Of a stretch of DNA of 64,000 nt, positions 36,751 through 45,991 are shown one piece after another. Numbering within the stretch: the stretch's first letter is position 1; the number at the start of each line of letters is the position of its first letter. The notes below the pieces were generated by a model that saw only the letters and a program-made list of their open reading frames with translations, ran no database searches and was not told the origin of the DNA. The position numbers and the translations under genes are program-made. Source of the stretch: Acidobacteriota bacterium (lineage in GTDB: Bacteria; Acidobacteriota; Thermoanaerobaculia; UBA5066; Gp7-AA6); contig DAHUXD010000050.1 of NCBI GenBank assembly GCA_027307335.1, positions 1-64,000 of the forward strand. Reading direction: 5' to 3'.

Positions 36751-38352
36751 ATGGAAAGCCCGCTGCCCTCGAGCGAGACCTCTTCGTACGACGTCGTCAT
36801 CGTCGGCGGCGCGGTCGCGGGCGCCTCGACCGCGATCGTCCTGAAGCGCGGAAACCCGAAGCTGCGCATCCTGGTCGTCGAGAAGACCGACCGATTCGAC
36901 TGGAAGGTGGGCGAGTCGACCGTCGAGGTGTCCGCCTATTTCCTGACAAGGGTCCTCAAGCAGTGGACCTACCTGACGCGCGAGCAGCTGCCGAAGCAGG
37001 CGTTCCGGTACTGGTTCTTCAACGACGACGTGCACAACCTGCGCGAGGCGTCCGAAACCGGCCCGACGCAGCTCGCGCGCACCCCGTCCTTCCAGCTCGA
37101 CCGCGCCAAGCTCGACACGCATCTTCTCGAGGTCGCCGGCGACGAGGGCACCGAGGTGTGGCGCCCCGCGAGGGTCACCGGCTGGACCCTCGGCGAGGGC
37201 TCCGGCCCGAACACCCTCACGGTCGAGAAGGCCGACGGCGCGATCGCAACCGTGTCCTGCCGCTGGTTGGTGGATGCCACGGGACGGCAGGCGATGCTCG
37301 CCCGCAAGCGCGGCGGCGTCACGCCGATCGACTCGCACCCGACCGCGGCGATCTGGGTCCGGTACCGCAACGTCAAGGACATGGACGGCGTCGCCTGCGC
37401 CGGCCCCGATCCCGGCGACCCGTGGCAGCGGTCGGTTCTGGCGCCGCGGCGCCTCGCGACGAATCACTTCTGCGGCTGGGGCTACTGGATCTGGTTCATC
37501 CCGCTCCACGACGGCGAGATGAGCGTTGGTCTCGTGTGGGACAAACGGCTCGTCACCCCCGAGGGCGGCACGCCGCTCGAGAAGCTCACCCGCTTCCTCG
37601 ACGGCAACCCGCTGACCCGGGAGATGATCGAGGGCGCGACTCCGATCGAGGGCGACTGCCGCTATTACGCGCAGCTGCCCTACTTCGTCGACCGGTTCGT
37701 CGGTCCCGGCTGGACCTGCGTCGGCGACGCCGGCGGATTCCTAGATCCCTTCTACTCGCCCGGCCTCGACCAGATGTCGATGTCGGTGTGGGCGCGCACC
37801 CGCCTGATCCTCGAGGACCTCGCCGGCGCGGGGCCGGAGGCGATGGCGGCGAAGTACGACGACCACAACCGGCGCTGGCACCAGTTCTTCCACTACTTCT
37901 ACGAATCGATCTACCAGGACAAGTACTACGTCATGGGCGACTACGACACCATGACGACCGCGTTTCTCCTCGACACGGCCCTCTATTACTTCGCGATGGT
38001 CATGCCGCTCTACCGCTGGTCGCATGACCGACTCGGCGTGCCGCCGTTCTTCCAGGACGGCGCCAAGATCGGCTACTACCCGATCCGCTTCTACAACCGC
38101 CGGCTGACCACGATCGCCAAGCGGAAGATGGCGCTCGGCATCTACGGCAACCACAACAAGGGCCTCCGCCCCAAGTTCGTCGGCTTCTCGATCCGCAGCG
38201 CGATCTGGGTGATGTTCTTCCACGGATTCCTGCGTTGGGGGAAGGCCGAGCTCGCGAACGCCTGGACCTACGTCGTGCGCCCGCGGCCGATCGCGAAGCC
38301 CGCCGCCGCCGCCGAGCCCGTCCCCGAGCCGCGCGGCGCCGCGGCCCGTTAG
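36751..38352 (+). CDS. Flavin-dependent halogenase/monooxygenase-like protein
   Basis: 533 aa, the size of PrnA-type halogenases. The FAD-binding GGAVAGAS motif is at about 20. Halogenase-like features follow: K52 in WKVGEST, where the family's catalytic lysine sits, and WIWFIP at 246-251, matching the WxWxIP motif that separates flavin halogenases from monooxygenases. FAD-binding GWTCVGDAGGFLDPFYSPG is also typical. Halogenases add Cl or Br to aromatic or phenolic substrates with FADH2 and O2; the substrate here is unknown. It could instead be a geranylgeranyl-reductase-like enzyme. The ATG at 36751 is 13 bases after the previous stop. Confidence 0.82.
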   Translation: MESPLPSSETSSYDVVIVGGAVAGASTAIVLKRGNPKLRILVVEKTDRFDWKVGESTVEVSAYFLTRVLKQWTYLTREQLPKQAFRYWFFNDDVHNLREASETGPTQLARTPSFQLDRAKLDTHLLEVAGDEGTEVWRPARVTGWTLGEGSGPNTLTVEKADGAIATVSCRWLVDATGRQAMLARKRGGVTPIDSHPTAAIWVRYRNVKDMDGVACAGPDPGDPWQRSVLAPRRLATNHFCGWGYWIWFIPLHDGEMSVGLVWDKRLVTPEGGTPLEKLTRFLDGNPLTREMIEGATPIEGDCRYYAQLPYFVDRFVGPGWTCVGDAGGFLDPFYSPGLDQMSMSVWARTRLILEDLAGAGPEAMAAKYDDHNRRWHQFFHYFYESIYQDKYYVMGDYDTMTTAFLLDTALYYFAMVMPLYRWSHDRLGVPPFFQDGAKIGYYPIRFYNRRLTTIAKRKMALGIYGNHNKGLRPKFVGFSIRSAIWVMFFHGFLRWGKAELANAWTYVVRPRPIAKPAAAAEPVPEPRGAAAR

Positions 38353-38365
38353 GCCCGACCTCTCC

Positions 38366-39145
38366 ATGCCGACCGCGCTCGTTACCGGCGCGTCGAGCGG
38401 CATCGGTCTCGAGCTCGCGGGCCTCCTCGCGCGCGACCGATACGACCTCGTTCTCGTCGCACGAAGCCGCGAGCGGCTCGAGACGGTCGCGCGCGGCCTG
38501 GCCGAGGAGTTCGGCATCCGCGCGCGGGTCCTTCCCGCCGACCTCTCCGATCCCGCGGCGCCGGCGGCGATCGCGGCGGAGCTCTCCGCGTCCGCCACGC
38601 CGATCGACGTCCTCGTCAACGACGCGGGCTTCGGCGCCCACGGCTTCTTCGCGGCGCGGCCTCTCGACGAGCAGCTCGCGATGATCCAGGTCAACGTCGC
38701 GGCGCTCACGCACCTGACCGGCCTCTTCCTGCCCGCGATGCTCGCGCGCCGCTCGGGAAGGATCCTCAACGTCGCGTCGACCGCGGCGTTCCAGCCGGGC
38801 CCCCTCATGGCCGTGTACTACGCGACCAAGGCGTACGTCCTCTCCTTCTCCGAGGCGCTCGCGAGCGAAACCGCGGGCACCGGCGTGACCGTGACGGCCC
38901 TCTGTCCGGGCCCCGTTCCCACGGAGTTCCAGAAGCGGGCCGGCACCGAGAAGACGACGCTCGTGTCGGGTCCGCTGTCGGTGCCCGCGCGCGCCGTCGC
39001 GGAGGCCGGCTATCGCGGCATGCTGCACGGACGTCCGCTCGTGATTCCCGGTGCCGGAAACCGGGCGCTGGTTCAGGCGCTCCGCATCTCGCCGCGCCGC
39101 CTCGTCACGAGAGTCTCGAGGAAGCTGCAGGAGAAGCGTCGATAA
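38366..39145 (+). CDS. Short-chain dehydrogenase/reductase
   Basis: 259 aa SDR of the DltE/YqjQ type. The cofactor motif TGASSGIG, the NDAGFG motif, catalytic serine in NVASTAAF, and YYATK (Tyr-x-x-x-Lys) are all present. It reduces or oxidises an alcohol/ketone with NAD(P)(H); substrate unknown. It follows the halogenase-like gene by 13 bases on the same strand and may act on the same product, but this is inference. Confidence 0.9.
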   Translation: MPTALVTGASSGIGLELAGLLARDRYDLVLVARSRERLETVARGLAEEFGIRARVLPADLSDPAAPAAIAAELSASATPIDVLVNDAGFGAHGFFAARPLDEQLAMIQVNVAALTHLTGLFLPAMLARRSGRILNVASTAAFQPGPLMAVYYATKAYVLSFSEALASETAGTGVTVTALCPGPVPTEFQKRAGTEKTTLVSGPLSVPARAVAEAGYRGMLHGRPLVIPGAGNRALVQALRISPRRLVTRVSRKLQEKRR

Positions 39146-39168
39146 AGGCTGCTGATACCATCGCCGCG

Positions 39169-42100
39169 GTGCCCCTCTCCTCCTTCCATCCCGCGGTCCG
39201 AGACTGGTTCTCCGAGCGCCTGGGCGAGCCGACCGAGTGCCAGCGCGCGGGTTGGCCCGCGATCGCTGCGGGCGAGAACGCGCTGATCGCCGCGCCCACG
39301 GGTTCGGGGAAGACGCTCGCGGCATTCCTCTGGGCCGTCGACCGGCTCCTGCGCCGGCCGGTGCCGCTGCCGGATGCGACCGAGGTCCTCTACGTCTCGC
39401 CGCTGCGCGCGCTCTCGAACGACGTCCACAGGAACCTGCAGGCCCCGCTCGCGGAGATCCGGGCGCTCGACGCGTCGCTGCCGGAGATCCGCGTCGACGT
39501 GCGCACCGGCGACACGCCCCCGGCCGAGCGCGGCGCGATGACGAAGCGCCCGCCGCACATCCTCATCACGACCCCCGAGTCGCTCTACCTGCTGCTGACG
39601 AGCGATGGCGGCCGCCGCATACTCGCCTCGGTCCGCACGGCGATCGTGGACGAGATCCACGCCCTCTACCGGGACAAGCGCGGCACGCACCTCGCGCTGT
39701 CGCTCGAGCGGCTCGAGGCGCTCGTCGGCCGCCCGTTCCAGCGCATCGGCCTCTCCGCGACCACGAAGCCCCTCGACGAGGTCGGCCGCTTCCTCGCCGG
39801 CGCGGGCCGAGCGTGCCGCCTCGTGGACACGGGCACGTACCGGGAGCTCGACGTCGCGATCGAGGTGCCGCCGTCGCCGCTCTCGACCGTCTGCTCGCAC
39901 GAACAGTGGGAGGAGATTTACGCGCGCGTCGACGCGCTCGTGCGCGCGCACCGCACGACGCTCGTGTTCGTCAACACCCGCAAGATGGCCGAGCGCCTCG
40001 CCGGCAAGCTCTCCGAGCGCCTCGGCCCGGATGCGGTGACGAGCCACCACGGCAGCCTCGCCCGCGACCGCCGACTCGACGCCGAGGAGCGGCTGAAGGC
40101 CGGCAAGCTGCGGGCGCTCGTCGCCACGGCCTCGCTCGAGCTCGGCATCGACATCGGCGACGTCGACCTCGTCGTCCAGATCGGATCGACGCGCTCGATC
40201 TCGACGTTCCTCCAGCGGGTCGGCCGGTCCGGCCACGCGCTCTCGCGCGTGCCGAAGGGGCGCCTCTTCCCGCTGACGCTCGACGAGCTGGTGGAGGGCG
40301 CGGCGCTCGCGGGGGCGGTCCGCCGGGGGGAGCTCGACCGGCTCGTGCCGCCGCCGCCGGCGCTCGACATCCTCGCGCAGCAGGTCGTCGCCGCGTGCGT
40401 GGCGGGCGAGTGGACGGAGGACGCGCTGTACGCCGCGTGCGTCCGGGCGGCCCCATACCGCGATCTCTCGCGCGCCGACTTCGATGCGGTGCTCGCGCTC
40501 CACTCCCGCGGCCGCCAGGCCCTGCTCCACCGCGACGGCGTGGGCGGCCGCGTCCTCGCGACGCGGCGCGCGCGCCTGACCGCGCTCCTCGGCGGCGGCG
40601 CGATCCCGGACGCCGCCGACTACCAGGTGAGGCTCGAGCCCGAGGGCCACCTCGTCGGCACCGTCAACGAGGACTGGGCGATCGAGTCGAACCGCGGCGA
40701 CATCTTCCAGCTCGGCAACGCCTCCTGGCGGATCCTCCGCGTCGAGCCCGGCGTCGTGCGCGTGGCGGACGCGCACGGGCAGCCGCCCTCGCTCCCGTTC
40801 TGGCTCGGCGAGGCGCCCGGCCGGACCCGCGAGCTGGCCGACGCCGTCGGCGCCCTGCGCGAGAGGGCGGCCGCCGCGCCGACCGTCGAGGACGCCGTCC
40901 GTCGTCTCGCGGAGGACTGCGGCGACGCGCTCCCCGAGGGCGCCGCGGTCCAGGTCGCCGAGTACGCGGCGGCGGGCGCCCGCGCTCTCGGGGCCGTCCC
41001 GACGCGGCGGCGCGTCGTCCTCGAGCGCTTCTTCGACGAGAGCGGCGGGACGCAGCTCGTCGTGCACGCGCCGTTCGGCTCGCGGATCAACCGGGCGTGG
41101 GGTCTCGCGCTGCGCAAGAAGTTCTGCGTCGGGTTCGGTTTCGAGCTCCAGGCCGCCGCGAACGAGGAGGCGATCGTCCTCTCGCTCGGGCTCCAGCACA
41201 GCTTCGAGCTCGCCGACGTGTTCGAGTACCTGCACCCCGACACCGCGCGCGAGGTCCTGATCCAGGCCGTTCTCGGCGCACCGCTCTTCGAGACGCGGTG
41301 GCGCTGGAACGCGCAGCGGTCGCTCCTCGTCGAGCGGTACCGCGGCGGCAAGAAGGTGCCCGCGCCGCTCCTCCGCATGCGCGCGAACGACGCGCTCGCC
41401 GACGCGTTCCCGCAGGTCCTCGCGTGCCCCGAGACGCTGCCGGGCGGCCCGATCGAGGTCCCGCGCGACCATCCGATCGTCGCGCAGACGATCGAGGACT
41501 GCCTGAACGAGGCGATGGACGTCGACGGCTTCCTCGCGGTGCTGCGGGGCCTGCGGGACGGCTCGATCGAGCGCGTCGCGGTCGACACGGTCGAGCCCTC
41601 GGCGTTTGCGCGCGGCATTCTGAGCGCCCAGCCGTACACCTTCCTCGACGACGCGCCGCTCGAGGAGCGGCGGACGCACGCCGTGTACGCGCGGCGCGTC
41701 CTCGGCCCCGACGCCGCCGACCAGATCGGCTCGCTCGACCCCGACGCGATCGCGCGCGTTCGCGAGGAGGCGTGGCCGCGCCCCGAAAACGACGAGGAGA
41801 TCCACGAGGCGCTCCTGTGGATGGGATACGTCGAGACCGCCGAGGCGCCCGGGTGGCGCGAGGGCCTCGAGCGCCTCGCCGCCGTCGGTCGCGTCGTCGC
41901 AGAGGATGGCCGGTGGTTCGCCGTCGAGGCGAGCCGCGACCCGAAGGCCGTGCTGCGGGGCCGCCTCGAGGCGCTCGGTCCGATCGAGAGCGGCGACCCG
42001 CTCCTGCTCGCGCTCGAGAGCGAGGGCGTCGTGATGCGGACGCGCGTCGGCGGAAAGACCGTCTGGTGCGACCGCCGCCTCCTCGCCCGCATCCACCGCT

Positions 42101-43077
42101 ACACGATCGAGCGCCTGCGGCGGGAGATCGAGCCGGTCAGCGCGGCGCAGTTCGTCCGCTTCCTCGCGCGGTGGCAGCACGCCGCCGACGCGCACCGCCT
42201 CGACGGGCCGCGCGGCGTCGCCGCCGCGGTCGCGCAGCTCTCGGGATTCGAGACGCCCGCGTGGGCGTGGGAGGGAACGGTGCTCCCCGCGCGCGTGCGC
42301 GGATACAAGCGCGAGTGGCTCGACCAGCTCACGACCTCGGGCGAGCTCGTGTGGGCGCGGCTCTGGGGATCCGGGCCCGGACCCCTGCGGCGCGCGCCGA
42401 TCGCCCTGCTGCCCCGCGAGGATCTCGACGCCTGGCTCGGCCTGCGAACGGGCGAAGCCGCGCCGCCGCCGGTCGGCTCCTCCTCGAGGGTCGTCGACGC
42501 CCTCGCGCGCCGGGGCGCGATGTTCTTCGCCGAGTTGCGCCGCGCGACCGGAGCGGCGTCCGCGGAGCTCGAGGCGGACCTCGAGGAGCTGATCGCGGCG
42601 GGCGCCGTGACCTGCGACGCCTACGCGGGACTCCGCGCGCTCCTCCTGCCCCCGTGGCGCCGCCGGCCCGAGGCGCTCTCCGTCGGCCGCTGGAGCCTCC
42701 TCGCCCGCGAGGAGGCCTCCCCGACGACGATCTTCTCGAAGCCCGACTTCGTCGCGCGGAAGCTCCTCGCGCGCACGGGCGTCGTCTTCCGCAGGACCCT
42801 GGAGCGCGAGAAGCAGCCCGTGCCCTGGCGCGAGATCGCGCGCGCGCTCCGCGTCCTCGAGGCGCGCGGAGAAGTCCGCGGCGGCCGTTTCGTCGCCGGG
42901 TTCGACGGCGAGCAGTACGCGCTCGCCGACGCGGTCGCCATGCTCCGCGACGAGCGGCGGCGCGGCGGAGAGGAGCCGGTCACGGTCTCCGCCGCCGATC
43001 CCCTCAATTTCCGGGGAATCCTCACGCCCGACGAGAAGGTCTCCCCCGCGACGCGCCGGCACGTCCTCGTCGCCTGA
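39169..43077 (+). CDS. lhr: Lhr-family ATP-dependent helicase
   Basis: 1302 aa from a GTG. Superfamily 2 helicase: motif I APTGSGKT (K49), PLRALSND (Ia), TTPESLYLLL, DEIH (II), SATTKPLDE (III), VFVNTRKMAERLAGKL, LELGIDIGDVDLVVQIGS and QRVGRSGH (VI). The long region after residue about 430 holds the winged-helix and beta-barrel domains of the Lhr core (FLQRVGRSGH and AWGLALRKKFCVGFGFELQAAANEEAIVL blocks are shared with Lhr) plus a C-terminal region. Lhr proteins unwind DNA/RNA hybrids and act in DNA repair. E. coli Lhr is about 1540 aa. A near-full-length antisense open frame on the other strand is a GC artefact. Confidence 0.93.
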   Translation: MPLSSFHPAVRDWFSERLGEPTECQRAGWPAIAAGENALIAAPTGSGKTLAAFLWAVDRLLRRPVPLPDATEVLYVSPLRALSNDVHRNLQAPLAEIRALDASLPEIRVDVRTGDTPPAERGAMTKRPPHILITTPESLYLLLTSDGGRRILASVRTAIVDEIHALYRDKRGTHLALSLERLEALVGRPFQRIGLSATTKPLDEVGRFLAGAGRACRLVDTGTYRELDVAIEVPPSPLSTVCSHEQWEEIYARVDALVRAHRTTLVFVNTRKMAERLAGKLSERLGPDAVTSHHGSLARDRRLDAEERLKAGKLRALVATASLELGIDIGDVDLVVQIGSTRSISTFLQRVGRSGHALSRVPKGRLFPLTLDELVEGAALAGAVRRGELDRLVPPPPALDILAQQVVAACVAGEWTEDALYAACVRAAPYRDLSRADFDAVLALHSRGRQALLHRDGVGGRVLATRRARLTALLGGGAIPDAADYQVRLEPEGHLVGTVNEDWAIESNRGDIFQLGNASWRILRVEPGVVRVADAHGQPPSLPFWLGEAPGRTRELADAVGALRERAAAAPTVEDAVRRLAEDCGDALPEGAAVQVAEYAAAGARALGAVPTRRRVVLERFFDESGGTQLVVHAPFGSRINRAWGLALRKKFCVGFGFELQAAANEEAIVLSLGLQHSFELADVFEYLHPDTAREVLIQAVLGAPLFETRWRWNAQRSLLVERYRGGKKVPAPLLRMRANDALADAFPQVLACPETLPGGPIEVPRDHPIVAQTIEDCLNEAMDVDGFLAVLRGLRDGSIERVAVDTVEPSAFARGILSAQPYTFLDDAPLEERRTHAVYARRVLGPDAADQIGSLDPDAIARVREEAWPRPENDEEIHEALLWMGYVETAEAPGWREGLERLAAVGRVVAEDGRWFAVEASRDPKAVLRGRLEALGPIESGDPLLLALESEGVVMRTRVGGKTVWCDRRLLARIHRYTIERLRREIEPVSAAQFVRFLARWQHAADAHRLDGPRGVAAAVAQLSGFETPAWAWEGTVLPARVRGYKREWLDQLTTSGELVWARLWGSGPGPLRRAPIALLPREDLDAWLGLRTGEAAPPPVGSSSRVVDALARRGAMFFAELRRATGAASAELEADLEELIAAGAVTCDAYAGLRALLLPPWRRRPEALSVGRWSLLAREEASPTTIFSKPDFVARKLLARTGVVFRRTLEREKQPVPWREIARALRVLEARGEVRGGRFVAGFDGEQYALADAVAMLRDERRRGGEEPVTVSAADPLNFRGILTPDEKVSPATRRHVLVA

Positions 43078-43082
43078 CCCTT

Positions 43083-43149
43083 GCGGCGCGAAACGCCGCG
43101 TCGGATTGAGGTCGATGCAGCCGAGGTTGACCTCTCCCGGAGAGAGGTC
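43083..43149. terminator. Two hairpins between convergent genes
   Basis: GCGGCG/CGCCGC (43083-43099) and GACCTCTC/GAGAGGTC (43129-43149), each with a 5-base loop, fill the gap between the lhr stop and the stop of the convergent dehydrogenase gene. No T-run follows, so they may be weak or Rho-assisted transcription stops. Confidence 0.4.
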
Positions 43150-43161
43150 TCCGTCCCGGCG

Positions 43162-44037
43162 CTATCCGCCGGCGTCCTGTCTCGCGAGATCTCCGACCGC
43201 CGACCAGTCGAGCCTCTCGCCGCCTCGCGCGAGGAGCGTCAGGAAGCGGTCCCTCAGCAGGCTCGCGAGCGGCATCGGCACGTGCAGCCTCTCGGCGGCC
43301 TCGAGCGCCAGTCGAATGTCTTTCTGCCCGAGCGGCGCCGCAAAGCCGGCAGGCTCGAACGCCCGTTCCGCGATCAATCTTCCGTAGTTGCGGTAGACGG
43401 GAACGTCGAAGAGCGAGGACGTCAGCAGCTCCAGAAAACGGCCGCGATCGAGGCCCGCCTTGCCGATCAGAGCGAGCGCCTCGCCGAGACTCTCGACCAC
43501 CGCCGCGAGGAGGAAATTCCCGGAGAGCTTCACGAGATTGGCGTCCTGCGGGCGATCCGAGACGACGAAGGTCTTCTGCCCGATCGCGTCGAAGAGCGCC
43601 TGCGCCTCCCCGACCGCGCCGGCCGCTCCCGCGGCGACGACGAAGAGCTTGCCCGCGGCCGCGGCCTCCGGACGTCCGAAGACGGGCGCCGCGAGGAAAC
43701 GCCGCCCCGCATCGGCATGCGAGAGCGCGAGCCGCTCCGACAGCACCACCCCGATCGTGCTCGAGGAGACGTGCAGGGCGCCGGGAGCGAGGTGACGCAG
43801 CAGCCCGTCGTCGCCGAACACGACCGCCTCGAGCGCGGCATCGTCGGACAGCATCGTGAAGACGACCGGATTCTTCGCCGCCTCGGCGATCGAGGGGACG
43901 ACCCGCGCGCCCTGCTCCGCGAGCGGGCGGACCTTCGAAGGAGTCCGGTTGTAGACGGTCAGCTCGTGACCAGCGCGGAGGAGACTCCCGGCCATCCCGG
44001 CGCCCATTCGTCCCAGACCGATGAATCCGACTTTCAT
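43162..44037 (-). CDS. NAD(P)-dependent beta-hydroxyacid dehydrogenase (3-HIBADH/GLYR family)
   Basis: 291 aa. N-terminal Rossmann fold FIGLGRMGAGMAGSLLRAGHELTVYNRT with the R that favours NADP, the substrate-binding FLAAPVFGRPEAAAAGKLFVVAAG block, and the catalytic lysine in ANLVKLSGNFLLA. The C-terminal all-helical domain contains PLGQKDIRLALEAAE. Members reduce small aldehydes or oxidise hydroxyacids (3-hydroxyisobutyrate, glyoxylate/succinic semialdehyde). Which one applies is unclear. Co-directional with the tRNA-Ser just upstream. Confidence 0.92.
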   Translation of the reverse strand: MKVGFIGLGRMGAGMAGSLLRAGHELTVYNRTPSKVRPLAEQGARVVPSIAEAAKNPVVFTMLSDDAALEAVVFGDDGLLRHLAPGALHVSSSTIGVVLSERLALSHADAGRRFLAAPVFGRPEAAAAGKLFVVAAGAAGAVGEAQALFDAIGQKTFVVSDRPQDANLVKLSGNFLLAAVVESLGEALALIGKAGLDRGRFLELLTSSLFDVPVYRNYGRLIAERAFEPAGFAAPLGQKDIRLALEAAERLHVPMPLASLLRDRFLTLLARGGERLDWSAVGDLARQDAGG

Positions 44038-44063
44038 GGGAGACCTCTGTGTCGAAGAGACGT

Positions 44064-44153
44064 TGGCGGAGGAGGAGGGATTCGAACCCCCGGTACCGTT
44101 CCCGGTACAGCGGTTTTCAAGACCGCCGCCTTAAACCACTCGGCCACTCCTCC
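44064..44153 (-). tRNA. tRNA-Ser (anticodon UGA)
   Basis: 90 nt with encoded CCA at 44064-44066. Acceptor stem GGAGGAG/CTCCTCC, long variable arm with a GTACCG/CGGTAC stem, anticodon TGA (complement of 44117-44119). A TACACT box lies about 12 bases upstream. Confidence 0.96.
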
Positions 44154-44303
44154 GAGCGTTCCAGTGTAGCGAACGCCGCCCACGTGAGCACGCCGCCGCC
44201 TGCCGGGGGTCCGCCTCGGTGGCGGACCCGTCGCCCTTGACACCTCCCCACACGCCGGGCCCTGGCACTGATAGCGTTCACAAACAGATCAAGGAGGACG
44301 GTC

Positions 44304-44816
44304 ATGGGAATCATGGAGAACCTCAGCAACCTGGCGAGCCAGTTCGCGAGCGGCGCCGCGTCGGAGCGCGACGTGCACGACGCCTACGATCAGACCGCCA
44401 CGGCGGTGCCGCAGGGGTCGCTGGCCACCGCGCTCTCGCACACGTTCCAGTCGGACCAGACGCCGCCCTTTCAGCAGATGATCGCGGGGCTCTTCCAGAA
44501 CTCGAGCCCCGAGCAGAAGGCGGGGCTCCTCAACCAGCTCGCGGCGGCGCTCGGTCCCGGCGGCCTCGCCGCGCTCGGCGCCGCGGGCTCGGGGGCCCTC
44601 GGCGGCCTCCTCTCCGGAGGGACCGTGACGCCGCAGCAGGCGCAGCAGGCCTCTCCCCAGCAGGTCCAGGTCCTCGCCGAGAAGGCGGCGACGAAGAACC
44701 CGTCCATCGTCGACACGGCCGCCGGCTTCTACGCGCAGCACCCCACCCTGGTGAAGGCGATCGGTGCCGGAGCGCTCGCGCTCCTGATGTCGAGGCTCTC
44801 CGCCTCGAGGAGGTGA
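44304..44816 (+). CDS. Conserved hypothetical protein, Gln/Ala-rich
   Basis: 170 aa. Starts MGIMENLSNLASQFASGAAS; amphipathic helices, then a Gly/Ala-rich part (ALGAAGSGALGGLLSGG), then a late hydrophobic helix (LVKAIGAGALALLMSRL, about 148-165). AAGGAGG at 44291-44297 gives a strong ribosome-binding site. Followed after three bases by a GlsB/YeaQ-type membrane protein gene, so both may be stress or envelope genes. Function unknown. Confidence 0.7.
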   Translation: MGIMENLSNLASQFASGAASERDVHDAYDQTATAVPQGSLATALSHTFQSDQTPPFQQMIAGLFQNSSPEQKAGLLNQLAAALGPGGLAALGAAGSGALGGLLSGGTVTPQQAQQASPQQVQVLAEKAATKNPSIVDTAAGFYAQHPTLVKAIGAGALALLMSRLSASRR

Positions 44817-44819
44817 ACG

Positions 44820-45071
44820 ATGGGGATCATCTGGTGGCTGATCGTGGGTCTCATCGCCGGCTGGCTGACGGGCAAGATCATGGGAGGTGGCGGCAAGGGC
44901 GCGCTGATGGACATCATCATCGGACTCATCGGCGCGCTCATCGGCGGCTTCCTCATGCGTCTGCTCGGCTTTTCGGGCGAGGGCGGGATGATCTACACGA
45001 TTCTCGTAGCCACGCTCGGCGCCATCATCCTGACGTGGATCGTACGGAAGATGTCCGCGAAAACCGCCTGA
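44820..45071 (+). CDS. GlsB/YeaQ/YmgE-family membrane protein
   Basis: 83 aa with three hydrophobic segments (WWLIVGLIAGWLTG, IIIGLIGALIGGFLMRLLG, YTILVATLGAIILTWIV) and GKIMGGGGKG, the pattern of the transglycosylase-associated family. Many members are induced by stress; the molecular role is not known. AGGAGG lies seven bases before the ATG, inside the end of the preceding gene. Confidence 0.88.
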   Translation: MGIIWWLIVGLIAGWLTGKIMGGGGKGALMDIIIGLIGALIGGFLMRLLGFSGEGGMIYTILVATLGAIILTWIVRKMSAKTA

Positions 45072-45087
45072 CGGGTCCGTGTCGATC

Positions 45088-45118
45088 GGGGGACCGCTCC
45101 GCCCCGGGGCGGTCCCCC
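45088..45118. terminator. Bidirectional hairpin between convergent genes
   Basis: A 10-bp GGGGGACCGC/GCGGTCCCCC stem (45088-45097 with 45109-45118) ends at the stop codon of the leftward dienelactone hydrolase gene and follows the rightward GlsB gene. It lacks a strong T-run. Confidence 0.6.
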
Positions 45119-45954
45119 TAACTTGCCAGCTTCTCCTTCAGAAACGCGACCGTCCGCGGCCAGGCCTCCTTCGTCGCCTTGAGGTTCGCGCCGTCGCGGC
45201 CGGACTGATCGCGCAGGAATCCGTGGCCCGCGCCGGGGTAGACGTGGACCTCGAAGCTCTTCCCGAGCTTCTTCATCTGCGCCTCGGCCGGGGGGATCGT
45301 CGCGTCCACGCGCTCGTCGTCGCCGCCGTAGTGGCCGAGGACCGGCGCGCGGATGGCGTCGATGACCGCGGGATCGGGTGAGGTGCCGTAATAGACGACG
45401 GCCCCGGCGAGGCCGGGCCATGCGCCGGCGTACGCGAAGCTGATTGAGCCGCCCCAGCAGAAGCCGACCGTCGCGACGCGGCCGTTGCCGGCGGGGATCT
45501 TCACGGCCCAGTCGCGCACCGCGTTCAAGCGCTTGTTCGCCTCGTCCGGCGTGATCTTCCGCACGAGGGCGACGACGTCGTCGCGGCTCGGCACCGAGTC
45601 CGTGCCGCCGCCGTTCGGCCCATAGCCCGACACCATGTCCGGCGCGACCGCGATGAAGCCCTCCTTCGCGAGCTGGTCCGCGACGCCGCGCAGCCAGTCG
45701 GTCAGGCCGAACACCTCCTGGATCACGATGACGACGCCGGCCTTGTCCCTGCGCTCCGGGTAGGAGATCCAGGTCCTGAGCTTCGGTCCGCCCGCATAGG
45801 GCACGTCGACGTACTCGCCGTGCCGCGGAGACGACTCGAGCGCCGCCTTCGCCGTCTCGGCGGAGGGCGGGAGCGACGGGTCGCGCGGCGGCGCCGGAGC
45901 CGGCGCGGCGGCCTGCGCGAGAACGGCGGAGACGAGCAGAACGGCGGAGATCAT
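45118..45954 (-). CDS. Secreted dienelactone hydrolase-family protein
   Basis: 278 aa. N-terminal signal peptide (about 1-16) and Pro/Ala linker, then an alpha/beta hydrolase of the DLH family. The nucleophile is Cys166 in GFCWGG; GHYGGDDERV holds the Asp and GAGHGF the His of the triad. DLH enzymes cleave lactones in aromatic degradation, but exported relatives have many uses. It follows the M61 peptidase gene by 37 bases on the same strand. Confidence 0.9.
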   Translation of the reverse strand: MISAVLLVSAVLAQAAAPAPAPPRDPSLPPSAETAKAALESSPRHGEYVDVPYAGGPKLRTWISYPERRDKAGVVIVIQEVFGLTDWLRGVADQLAKEGFIAVAPDMVSGYGPNGGGTDSVPSRDDVVALVRKITPDEANKRLNAVRDWAVKIPAGNGRVATVGFCWGGSISFAYAGAWPGLAGAVVYYGTSPDPAVIDAIRAPVLGHYGGDDERVDATIPPAEAQMKKLGKSFEVHVYPGAGHGFLRDQSGRDGANLKATKEAWPRTVAFLKEKLAS

Positions 45955-45991
45955 GCGGTCCTCCTCCCGGAAGAACGGAGCTTACGCCTCG

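Noticed and set aside
32544-36869. A 1441-codon minus-strand frame
   Set aside because: Only its last 188 codons (HD protein) have a recognised fold; the rest lies antisense to the VCBS gene or in other frames of the FAD gene, with no domain of its own.
39073-43062. A 1329-codon open frame antisense to lhr
   Set aside because: It mirrors the helicase gene almost exactly, has the Arg/Asp/Glu-rich composition of a shadow frame in high-GC DNA and shows no family motifs.
44237-44280. TTGACA box upstream of 44304 as a sigma70 promoter
   Set aside because: No acceptable -10 box lies at 16-18 bases, and the TGGCAC later in the region does not have the right spacing for a sigma54 site.
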